From Glebionis coronaria (lineage: Eukaryota > Streptophyta > Magnoliopsida > Asterales > Asteraceae): 64,000 bases of DNA. How positions within the stretch are numbered: position 1 is the stretch's first letter; each line of letters begins with the position of its first letter. A model generated the notes under the pieces. It did not search any database and was not told where the DNA came from. It saw only the letters and a list, made by a program, of their open reading frames with translations. Where the stretch lies: positions 78,835,235-78,899,234 of the forward strand of contig CM046876.1 of assembly GCA_025667525.1 (NCBI GenBank), read 5' to 3'. This document shows, one piece after another, positions 22,118 to 32,912 of the stretch. The translations under genes were made by a program, and so were the position numbers.

Positions 22118-23904
22118 GGGTGGCTCTCGATATCTAGGAGAATCAAAATGTTTTTCGTGTTCGTGTTGCTGTGAAGATCTACTGTTTATGCTAAAACCAT
22201 AGACAAAAACATCGGCTGTTCAAAGGAAAGGGTTATATGTTATCGCATGGTAATGGAAGATACTAATTGGAGGCTAAAGTGATCTACACTAAAGGTGCAT
22301 TATTTATTTCATAAGCCACACGTGATGATGTTTGTTACGATATTTGTTCAATATAAATATGTGTGACGGTTGTTTATAAGAATCGTAATCACTTTTGTGA
22401 TTTAATGTATCATCACGTGGGCTTGAGTCATCATGGAATAACATTGAAAAAAAAAAAAAAGGACTACGGTTCTGGGCCCAAGGATCATGTGGGATGTGAT
22501 TGTTGCCTGTGTTCACTCAAATGGATTTGAGCAATCAATGTGTTCACACGGTTATTAATTAAAAATAGCAGCAAAAACAAATTGTTCAATTGGGTCGTGA
22601 AGACGTGGGATATTTTATTAATATGTCGTGTATTAATACATATTCTAAGATCGAATATGGTTGCTGTTAGTTTTGTAGTATTCACACAGGGCATTCAACA
22701 AGGCATTAGGTATCGGGGTCTCACACAATAAAGGCTAATGTTTGTATATGTTCGCATATACAAGTTATTGGCAGCCAATGATTGCTGGGTTCAGAAAGCA
22801 GGATACTAAGAGGCCACTGTTCGTTTATTAAATTACTTGTTGTGGTCAGATGCAATTAAGGTCCAAGGTTTGGAATATACTGACTACACTTAATAACAAA
22901 AACAGGGGCATTAAAAGTTTTCCCTGCTTGTGAAAAAGTACCCCCTGCCTTCATTAAAAGTTCCCCCTGCTACGATCCCCTGCCTTCAATAGATCCCACT
23001 GCTTTCATTAACAGATTCCCACTGTTTTTGAAAGTTCCCCCTGCTGTCAGATATGAGTTTTGGGACAGCAGTGACTTGGAGTTTGGTTATTCACAGCAAC
23101 TGGTATAATGGTATAAAGGCATGATTTATTTTCATGATTGTGAAGAATAATTTTTGTGATGATATTGACGTTTGAGGTAGATTTTCGCGAATTGGTGTTC
23201 TATTATATCTTCTACTTAGCAGGGCATGAAGATAACTTGTAGGTGTTTTTAAGTTGTGATAAAGACGTGATAAAAAGGTAGTTGGGTACGAGATCATTCT
23301 TAAGACGCTCTATGCTCGTATTCGCTATTATATGTGTCTCATTTACAGGGGTGAGGACTCATTTTATCACGAGGCTTCTACTCATTATTGCCGTGAGTTT
23401 TGGGGCCTACTCATTATAGCCGTGAGTTTTAGAGTCACATGGTTAGTACAAGACATGGAACACGAGGTTGGGTTATTCTACTTCAACATCAAGATTTTTA
23501 TAATTATTTTTCTTCATGATCATTATACATAGCCTACTGAATTAGAAGATTCATAAATGACTAGCACACTTTAAGGGGAAGCTCATTTGATAAAGTGTTA
23601 GTCATCACATACGACGTCAAGGTGAAGATTTTTGCTACTTCTCATTGGTATTACTACAACTAGTGTGAGTATCTACTGCTCAAAATCATTTTTTATCCCC
23701 TATGTGCTTAATGGATGGTATTTTGAAAAGTAGAAAACTTGGGTTAGAAGTATGGTATTGGTTGGGAGTTGTTGAAAATCAAGGTTGTTTACATAGAAGA
23801 CCCCTATTTGATCATGTCAAAAAGGGGAAGTTGTCTACAGAGAGTGTTCAACCTGTTGATCTTTGGTGTTGTATGTTTAAGGGGAAGTGTTTTGACATCA
23901 TCAA
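22118..23904 (+). other. Non-coding internal region of the non-autonomous element
   Basis: No credible ORF. A run of 14 A is near 22447. A cluster of TTCCCCTGC/TCCCACTGC motifs lies at 22915-23050. PPT-like GGGGAAG tracts lie at 23570-23582, 23821-23830 and 23876-23888 ahead of the true PPT. Homologous to the reverse complement of 61764-63457. Confidence 0.85.
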
Positions 23905-23916
23905 CTAGGGGAAGAT
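23905..23916 (+). other. Polypurine tract of the non-autonomous element
   Basis: CTAGGGGAAGAT directly before the 3' LTR. Confidence 0.9.
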
Positions 23917-24481
23917 TGTTGGGTCAAAAGTTGATGAGTCAAATCACTATGGAAACAAGAAGGACCAAATATGGCATTAGGAGAAACTTCAAGCTGGTGG
24001 ACAAAATACAAGAGAGTTTCCCCTACTAGTGAAACATCCCACTGCTTGAAGATTCCCCTGCTGGAGTTCCCACTGTTGGAGTTCCCCCTGCCATATATGA
24101 TAAGAAGGAAAGATTTGGTCAAATATAGGATAGGAATGAATATTTCTGTTTTGATTTAGTCATTATTATCTTATTTAGTTTCCATGTATCCCTGGGTTCC
24201 TTAAGTTATAAAAGGAACACCAGACCGTAGGTTTATTATTCAATTCATACTACTCAAATGTAACCTACAGAGTCTTTGATCTCTAGGTGTGGGATTCAAT
24301 GCATACACACCTAGAGTGGTTTGTGTTAATGAATAATACAAACCCTTTGGGAATCTTTCATCTTTGTTAAACATCTTGTTTCTTGTTAATTGTATTATTC
24401 CGCTGTGTTCATCACATATACAATTGACATCCTAGATAAAACGGTTTTTACTGTTTGAGTCTAACGATCTTGGATTCAACA
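23917..24481 (+). repeat. 3' LTR (LTR-A family) of the non-autonomous element
   Basis: Copy of 21539-22103; the one difference seen is cactgttgg for cactgctgg near 24074. The TATA box is at the equivalent position near 24206. Confidence 0.95.
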
Positions 24482-24486
24482 CATCC
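24482..24486. repeat. Target-site duplication (right) of the non-autonomous element
   Basis: catcc, the match of 21534-21538. Confidence 0.93.
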
Positions 24487-24808
24487 ACCACCACCAAAAC
24501 CTTTCAACACTCCACAACTAAATGACCTATCTTCTTACCCAAACCTCACTAGGCATTGTGAAAACATCTCTTATCCATTATCTCCCTCTCCACCAAATTC
24601 TCATCTTGATGGTCCTCCCCCATCTAACGACTTTGTTTTGCATCATGGATCCTCGTGTGCTTGTTGTCGATTTGAACAAATTGAACTTGCTCATGTGTAT
24701 GACAAGCTAAATTTCCTTGAATTCCTTCTCACTCGACCTCCTCTCAAAGTTTTCGTTCCCGTGAACAAAACTTCGAATGATGTCTCGTCGTCTTTCTTTT
24801 CCAACTAA
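24487..24808 (+). pseudogene. Accessory ORF beta of element C, 3' part
   Basis: Continues ORF beta in frame after the insertion: Pro-rich (PPPKPFNTP), then LHHGSSCACCRFEQIELAHV and LNFLEFLLTRPP, stop TAA at 24806-24808. The H-G-x-x-C-x-C-C motif and helical tail match ORF alpha. Apart from the insertion the frame is intact. Confidence 0.6.
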
Positions 24809-25528
24809 GGCACATTTTGCACTTTAGTTGTTTGAGTCAATAAAACTTAAGCAATCTTGGAAGATTACCACTACTAGAGTAGTTTATGCTTTGTGGTTTA
24901 TTTTCCATAATTTTTTTACTTTAAATATTCATATTGTGTGTATGAATATTTCTCTTGTATGTTCTTTCATATTTGTGTAATAGGAATGCTATGTGTGTTA
25001 TCCTTTTCCCGCTAATTCTTTTCACACGTTTGTTAAAGAGTTGACCATGGTTAAAATTTAAAATTGCTTATGGGTGATTCCATACATTCTAAATTTTTAA
25101 TCCCTTGACATTTTAATCATTTCAATTGGTTTGGATATTTCTTTTCTTCCTCTATTTCACCAATTGAACTTTGATGTTGTCAACACACACTCCTTGGACA
25201 TTCTAAGCAAATACTTACTTTTAATTTGAGATTTCTTTTCTTCCTTCCTCTCAAGTTATTTAGTAGGTAGTGCACATATATACATTGGTGTTTCTTTTCT
25301 CTCTTTTAACCTTTGTGTAGCATGTCACCTTAGTTCTTTCACTTGGTGCCCCAAGCAAGGGGAGTAAGCACCAAGGGGGAGCTACTAGCAAAGTCAATTA
25401 TTCTCTTCTCCAAAGACTTGTGCTAACCTTTTTGCTTCGACAAAGGGGATAAATGATAGTGAATAAACTCGTTAATAATTCGAATAATTTTGTATTTTAC
25501 GTAAATAAGTTTATAGTTTGTCGTAATT
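24809..25528 (+). other. 3' untranslated region of element C
   Basis: AT-rich with no ORF. PPT-like purine tracts AAGGGGAGTAAG (~25357), AAGGGGGAGC (~25373) and AAAGGGGATAAA (~25442) precede the true PPT. Confidence 0.7.
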
Positions 25529-25542
25529 AAAAAGGGAGAGAT
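25529..25542 (+). other. Polypurine tract of element C
   Basis: AAAAAGGGAGAGAT immediately before LTR start TGTTAATG. Confidence 0.85.
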
Positions 25543-26300
25543 TGTTAATGCAAGTAACGCCTAAAAACATTATTAGTGTTAACTAATCTTTCTTAGTTTT
25601 GATCACAACAAACTATACAAGACATTTATAGTCAAGCACAATCGTAAAACAAATTATCTAACAAACACTATCATCAAGGTAATAATCATTACACTAACAT
25701 ATCTTAATCATCTTTAGTGATCATAAAAGTTATTAGCCTTAAAACTCACTTTTTTCAAATGTGACAAAAGATTTTTAATAAACTTTCTTTTTAAGAAAAT
25801 GTTTTGTTAAAATGGAAAATGTAAATTTGAATATGACATATTCCAAATGCCATAAGAATATCCTTTGAAGGTTTCAAACTACCTCAGATATTTCTATCCC
25901 ACTAAAAGGCAAAAGGAGCGGAGTCTACATCCGCGGTTCCTTAAGTCTCTATGAGGTTCCTTATTGATAAGGAACCGCCTAGACCAATAAGGAACCACGT
26001 ACAGATAGCCGTTGGCTTTTGTCTTCTATAAATAGTGGATCAAATATGCATTTTCTATAACCCTTTTTGGACATTTCTTTCAACCTTCTTTCTCTTTTCT
26101 TAAGCCTAATCATTTGTAAATGATCACTTATTGTGTTAAGTATGTTTACTCATGATTATCCTCTTGATCCCATTCTTTACCTTGTCCAAAGAGAAGATCA
26201 CTCACACACTTGTGTTGTGATTAAAGATGAAGCCTTGATGAAGATCATCATCTCCTAAAGATCTAGTCATGTTCATCATTTGTTTATTTGTGTCTTGCGT
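25543..26300 (+). repeat. 3' LTR of element C, truncated by a gypsy insertion
   Basis: Shares start, the CAAATGTGACAAAAGATTTT segment and TATA context with 27044-28915. TATAAATAG at 26027-26035 lies ~27 bp after palindromic module copy 3 (25931-26000). It breaks off at 26300, where a gypsy LTR begins with TGTAAAACCC. Confidence 0.8.
25931..26000. promoter_or_regulatory. GGTTCCTTA palindromic module, copy 3, in LTR U3
   Basis: CGCGGTTCCTTAAG, then GGTTCCTTATTGATAAGGAA with CCGCC, then AATAAGGAACCACG, ending 27 bp before TATAAATAG. Likely promoter-proximal element. Confidence 0.7.
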
Positions 26301-27523
26301 TGTAAAACCCGCATCTAAATGTCATGAACAGTACACTACGTAAACATACGAACCAATTAAAACTTTCCTTTTATGTCATGAACACGTGTCACGAATATTA
26401 GATTTAGAAACTACGTATGTGTTAGTGCACGATAATTATTAAGTACGTGGTAATACACGATAATTATTAATCATAATAATTATAATCACGAACATACGAT
26501 CACGAACATTAAAACACGAACATGTGAACTACGTATTACATATTATTACACGATAAACAAGTATGACGTATAATATATATGTCATGAATATTAAAACACG
26601 AACCATTATGAACATTTAATAACACAAACGGACACGTAAATTATTAAACATGAACAAAGCCCGGGTTTTTCCTTTGGGCTTATGAATGTCGCGGACACAA
26701 GAGCAAGGGGTCCCAACCCATTTATTTTGGTTAACTAAGGAAATTAAAAACACAAGCATTCCTTCTACAGAATTTTTAGGAAAACTAAAAACCCTAGCCT
26801 CCTTCTTCCTCTCCTCTTGCCGCCGGCTACAAGGACACCACCAAGGGAGGTGTTGGTTTGATTTGATTGTTGATATTCGGATTGATAGTGTTCGTGTTCA
26901 TAGTCCTTTTTAATCACGTATTCGGTAAACATCAAAACCTTGATCTTTTATTATTCTTTTCTTTATTTATGTTCATGATATATTAAAAACATAATAAAAC
27001 ATGTTAGGCATGTTAGATTAACCAATAAATCATAAAAAGGTTTTGTTAGTGCAAACATTACGATGTTTTATCGATATAATCTCTTTGTGTTTTGTTGATG
27101 ACAAACGTATAATTCGCAATACATTATATAAAATGTTAAGGTACTCGTAATCACTCAAGACTACATTTGTATACTTCTCTCGACATCTCCATGATCCCAT
27201 TCGGCATGAATCACTCAAGGTATGAATAAACATATCATTAACCTAACTAAGTGATCAAGGATTAATATTTTCTTAAAACTCATATTTAATCAAATGTGAC
27301 AAAAGATTTTAATAAACTTTATTTTTAAGAAAATGTTTTATTAAAAAGAAAAATGGAATTTGAATTTGGAATATTCCAAAGAATATTCCCTAAGGTATAT
27401 TCCAAATAATATCCTTTAATTTGAATTTGGCATATTCCATATGCCAAAGGAATATCCTTTGAGGGCATAAACTACCCCAGATGGCATATCCCCACTAAAG
27501 GACAGAAATGCACGGACTCCAAG

Positions 27524-27597
27524 CCGAAGGTTCCTTAAAGGAACCCGCGGTTCCTTATTGATAAGGAACCACGGGGGCACTTAAGGAACCGCGGGTC
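27524..27597. promoter_or_regulatory. GGTTCCTTA palindromic module, copy 4, in LTR U3
   Basis: AGGTTCCTTAAAGGAACCC, then CGCGGTTCCTTATTGATAAG with GAACC, then TTAAGGAACCGCGG; 25 bp upstream of TATAAATA, the same spacing as copy 3. Confidence 0.7.
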
Positions 27598-28777
27598 TTT
27601 ATAGCCGTTGCATTGTTGCCCTATAAATAGAGGATCATTTCCAGCTTTTCTTTTAACCCTCTTTGCCCAGTTTCTTCAAAAGCATCTTTAAACTCCTTGA
27701 TTAGTTAGTTTAGATTAATCTTGTTTAAGATGTGATTCTCTCCTACAATCCTCTCACCCTCTCAAGTGCAAAGAGAAGAACACTTTCACTACCATGAAGT
27801 GTTGGGTTCACAACATAATGAAGATCTCTCCTTCTAGATCAAGTCATTGTTTTCCTACTATGTATATGTAGAAGATCCAAGTGTTGGGTTCACTTGGATG
27901 TGTTTGTAAGGGTAGAAGATCCAAGTGATGGGTATCCTTGGATTAGGTGTTAGTTGTGTAGATCCAAGTTTGTTGAAACTTTGATATAGTGTTAGAGTCA
28001 TATATCTAAGTGTTGTGTGCTTAGATCCATATGGTTTATGTGTTTAGGCCATAAAACACAAGGTTTGTTATGTTGGGCCATAAAACATAACTAGTGTGAA
28101 GATTGTTGTAGATGGGTATAGATTGGTCCTACCTAAGATTAGGACTCGACATCTAGCCTTGTGTTGGAAAATGGTGAAGTGGGCGACGTGTGTAGATTGG
28201 TCCTACCTAGGATTAGGACTCGACTTTTAGCTTAGAGCCGGAAATTGGATAAGCGGCGTTGTGTATGGTTTCTCCACCTTAAGGAGTTTGTTGACTAGTG
28301 AAGTAACTCTCGAGTAAGGTGTACTCGAGGAGTGGAGTAGGGCGAAGAGGAGCTTCGTGACCGAACCACTATAAATCATCGTGTCGGTACTTTCATTTAC
28401 ATTTATGTCTTTACCTTTTTAGATGTATTTATAGTTGCATACTTGTTGTTGTGTGTTGTGTGCATCTCATAATCTAAACATCTAAGTTGCAGAAAAGCTA
28501 AGGCTTAGTACGTGTGTGCTTCATGTTTAGATTATGGTCAAGTATACATCACTTAGTCTAAACATCCTAGTTGCGGAAGAGCTTATGCTTAGTACGTGTG
28601 TGCTTACTGTTTAGACTATTGCTTGATGTACTCTTGATTTGATGTGTTTGTGTGTTTACTTACTTGTAGTATTTATCTTTCAATCAAACACATCCTATAT
28701 CTAGTCAAGCTTGATCGAGAAGTTGATACAAAGGATTGTTAAAGTTTAGCATGTAACAAATGGCATCGTCCACTGTC

Positions 28778-28846
28778 GGCGGTTCCTTAAAGGGACACGT
28801 GGTTCGTTAGTGATAAGGAATCGCGGGTATGTTTAAAGAACCGCGC
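28778..28846. repeat. GGTTCCTTA palindromic module, copy 5
   Basis: GGCGGTTCCTTAAAGG, GGTTCGTTAGTGATAAGG and TTTAAAGAACCGCGC near the 3' end of the LTR, more diverged than copies 3 and 4. Confidence 0.65.
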
Positions 28847-29756
28847 AAAGTGGGTTTATGCGAAATGTTTTGAAAAGTAACTAGAAACTATTAAACCCCC
28901 CCTTCTAGTTTCTACAAGTTTGGTTTTGGTGGGGTTTGGTTCGGCCGAGTGTCAATTTGAGAGCACTAGGCTCTCAGTGGTCTTGCGATTCACCAACAGC
29001 CGAGACCTAGGGTTTCGACATGGTCTTTTGTGGCTTGGTCGCAGGAAACAAAGGACCCCAACTCACGTCGGGGTGGCCTTTTGGTTTGTGTTAGGTCTCG
29101 GCAGCAACAGCAGCACCACCGGCGTCAGCGATGGTTGTTTTGTGTTGGACAGTGGGAACCACAGCCAAGGCAGGGGGAACCACCGGCTGCAGCCGATGGT
29201 GATTTAGTTCGAGCAGTGGCAACCGGCTGGGCCGAGTAGCCACTGCCAAGAGGTTTCGGTCCGGTTCATGGTTCAGTCTAAATTAAAACACGGGTTCGGT
29301 CACGAGATTAATTTTTACAAGTTATACATTTTTACAAGTTATATTATTTTCAAGAAAAATTAAATTAATTAAAACATGACTAGTAATTAATTTAATTTAA
29401 TCAAGACTTAGGTTATATTATTTTAGTAAATAATACATGTTTTTAACCACATTTAATTTTACCATTTAATTTAGACTATAGTATTAATTAATTATTAAAA
29501 CATGGACTATAATTAATTAATAAATCATGACTTAGTTTATAATTAATAAATTATTAATACATGATTAACCTAAGTATTTTATATGTCTTAATTTAATTAA
29601 ATCATGCCTTTATTAATTAAATCATATAACCTATAGTTTATTTAATTATCATGACATTATTAATAAACTATACTATTAAGTACATGACTTATGATATTTA
29701 ACCAGTAAACTTAAGCTTATATTATTAGCTTATTAATCCAGCTTATTTCTAAATAT

Positions 29757-29905
29757 GGAAACTTTCTATTTCAGGAAACTTACTATTTTTGGAAACTTTC
29801 TATTTTTAGAAACTGATCTATTTTTAGAAACTGATCTACTTTTGGAAATTTTCTATTTTTGGAAACTTTCTATTTTAGGAAACCTGCTATTTTTAGAAAG
29901 TTACT
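29757..29905. repeat. 18-bp minisatellite, about 8 copies
   Basis: Tandem units of the form gaaactgatctattttta in an AT-rich part of the gypsy LTR. Confidence 0.85.
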
Positions 29906-30325
29906 TATTATTACACAACAAGTATAATAATACGAGAATACAAGATAATACCTAATCAGAAATACATGAAATACATGATTAATACAACATATCATTTAAA
30001 ATAGTAAAACAAGACAAGAACATATAAAACAAGCTAAGAACATGCTAAAACCAGTTACGTACTCAGTAATCCGACAATTTATACATGTCCCTTAATTATG
30101 TAGCATTAGTGAGTTCGGAGTAGGACTATTCATCCTTTCGTCTTTCCTCGTTCAGTGGACACAAGGTACGGATTTCCCGTCCTTCAGTATGGACATTCTT
30201 TCCTTATTAGGATTCCCGTTTTGCAACCAACTGTTTTCCTAAGTATATGTTTTATATGTTTGATTACTTATGTTAGTTTAAATGCCTAAGCCATATACAC
30301 GCATGACCAGGGTCACCTAGTTATG

Positions 30326-31226
30326 TGTGAGATCTCGTATTTTCCTAGTAATTATTTTACTCTTATTCATTATTTTAATCATTGTTAATACTTATTCGAA
30401 ATTATAAAACAAAATTTATTTTATAATTCCATATTTATTTAAATCAAATAATTTGATTTAAAAGCACTCGCGTGCATTTTTACAAATGTTTACTTGAATC
30501 AACAGAACGAGAACGAGGGCTAAATATTTCGACATAAAGATGTTAATCTTTACATTGTATTAAGTCTAGACCGATAACGGGCACAGTGTTTAATGTTTGT
30601 ATTTCACATTTTACTGTCAATTGTTTCAGTGTTTGATGTTTTTGATGTTTTCTTTTAATGACGCGTTAAGTCGAGCCGGGAGTCTATATTATCATATTTT
30701 GGGTTCGTTTTAACTTTCGAGTCGGGAGTCTATATAGCAATAATATACATCATGACTATGGACAATGTACATAGTCATCCCCCCATTACTTGTTTTACAA
30801 ACTGTATTGTGTTCATTTACTTAATTTACTAAAGCTATGAATATCACTCAACTTTTTGTTGACGGGTTTACATGTTTTAATCTCAGGTAATAACGCTGAA
30901 TATGCTTGGATGAGGTACCGCGGGATGTTGGTAGCTTGGAAAGATATGTGTTGTGATATATTTATGCTTTTGGTTATAAATGACGTTGTTAAAGTCTTTC
31001 GCTTATCTTTTGGTATCTTAAAACTTTAAAACCATGATGTAATGGTATTTTGTTACGTTATAAAACTTGTGGGACCGATGCTTTTAAACTCTGATATAAT
31101 GTGATGTAATATATAAGTCTTTTATTACGTCATTTTCGTGTCATTTATAACTCATTGCTACTTGTACCTTGATGTGTGATCCCCTCGTTGCCCAGTTGTT
31201 CCATGTCAGATTCTCGGGGTCTCACA
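30326..31226 (+). repeat. 5' LTR of the gypsy-type element
   Basis: Starts TGTGAGATCTCG and ends CTCGGGGTCTCACA, followed at once by the PBS. Two tctatat-containing repeats with TCGAGCCGGGAGTCTATAT-like text occur near 30673 and 30717. Confidence 0.75.
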
Positions 31227-31229
31227 AAT

Positions 31230-31241
31230 TGGTATTAGAGC
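31230..31241 (+). other. Primer-binding site, variant
   Basis: TGGTATTAGAGC, one change from the initiator-Met consensus TGGTATCAGAGC. Confidence 0.85.
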
Positions 31242-31480
31242 GATGGTTATAGGGAACTGAGTCATTTTTAATACTTGGTCTATAACTAAATTTCAAAATA
31301 TTTCATGCTTTACTAGTGTCAAACACATAATCTGCCAATGTTGTTCAATATGTGCGCGGGTAACTCTTTAATCCTTATTGTTTACCTTAATTATTTTTGT
31401 AATATTTCATACCTTGATTTCATTTTGAAATATTATATTGGTTTCATTGTAATACTATTTACCTCCTTCCAAATCCCTTT

Positions 31481-32049
<569 letters not shown>

Positions 32050-32120
<71 letters not shown>
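32050..32120. repeat. (TA)n microsatellite between the two MITE-like elements
   Basis: About 35 TA units. Confidence 0.95.
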
Positions 32121-32632
<512 letters not shown>

Positions 32633-32780
32633 CACTCCTTAGTGTTGCATTCCTTGTTGACAATCAATTATGCATATCTAAAATCTCTTTTTATTCTATT
32701 TTCTCCATTTTTCATGAATCTTGAAATAGCATACTTATCCAAGTTCTCACTGAATTATGTATTGTGTTGTTGACAGAAAC

Positions 32781-32912
32781 ATGCCGCCTACTAGAATTAG
32801 TAGGGCTGATGGACCTAGGAGAGCCCGCCGGGCTACTATGGAGAGAATCATTGCAAAAAGGGTAAAGAAAGCAGTTGCTGAATACGAAAAGAGCCGAGAG
32901 ACTCAAGCTGAA
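32781..32912 (+). pseudogene. gag: gag N-terminus of the gypsy-type element, truncated
   Basis: ATG at 32781 gives MPPTRISRADGPRRARRATM and a basic, helical stretch (IIAKRVKKAVAEYEKSRE), like the start of plant Ty3/gypsy Gag. After 44 codons the frame is cut by the next gypsy LTR at 32913. The ATG follows TGTTGACAG, which could be a splice acceptor. Confidence 0.6.

Larger units (their letters stand above)
21539..24481 (+). mobile_element. Non-autonomous LTR retrotransposon (LARD/TRIM-like), no coding capacity
   Basis: 565-bp LTRs at 21539-22103 and 23917-24481 with a single difference by eye, an initiator-Met PBS, a PPT and a 1.8-kb internal region without any ORF of note. Related internal sequence and LTR lie in copia element 2 (61216-63457, opposite strand). 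It must be copied by proteins from another element; copia element 2's relatives are candidates. The near-identical LTRs mean very recent insertion. Confidence 0.93.
19680..26300 (+). mobile_element. Older Sirevirus-like copia element 'C', 3' half
   Basis: Its 3' end is defined by a PPT at 25529-25542 and LTR start TGTTAATGC at 25543. The visible internal part holds no pol, only two related accessory ORFs, each preceded by a palindromic module that also occurs in the LTR. It is interrupted on the left by the Tekay element, in the middle by the 21539-24481 element, and its LTR by a gypsy LTR at 26301. Copia assignment is by LTR ends, PPT form and accessory-ORF position, not by a polymerase. Confidence 0.65.
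27044..28915 (+). repeat. Probable solo LTR of the element C family
   Basis: Starts TGTTAGTGC; related to 25543-26300 through U3, TATA (TATAAATA 27622-27629) and the early transcribed region. No PBS or PPT flanks it, so it looks like a solo LTR. The flanks are ggttt (left) and agttt (right), only 4 of 5 matching, so the right end near TTTCTACA is approximate. It carries palindromic modules copy 4 (27524-27597, 25 bp before the TATA box) and copy 5 (28778-28846). Confidence 0.6.
26301..30325 (+). mobile_element. Gypsy LTR, split by a C-family LTR and truncated on the right
   Basis: Begins TGTAAAACCCGC at 26301 inside the element C LTR. The part at 30121-30200 (GGACACAAGGTACGGATTT, CCCGTCCTTCAGTA) matches the reverse complement of the Tekay-like LTR near 33900-33960, which identifies it. 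The pieces are 26301-27043 and 28916-30325. It breaks at 30326, where another LTR begins. It holds AT-rich DNA and repeated cacgaacat-type words at 26380-26650. No gene is supported. Confidence 0.65.

Noticed and set aside
27044..28915. Full C-family element rather than solo LTR
   Set aside because: No PBS follows the LTR and no internal coding region is adjacent; the flanks nearly match as a TSD.
28920..29239. Two overlapping 70-95 codon ORFs with Gly/Gln-rich sequence
   Set aside because: They lie in a gypsy LTR fragment, overlap in different frames and show no domain.
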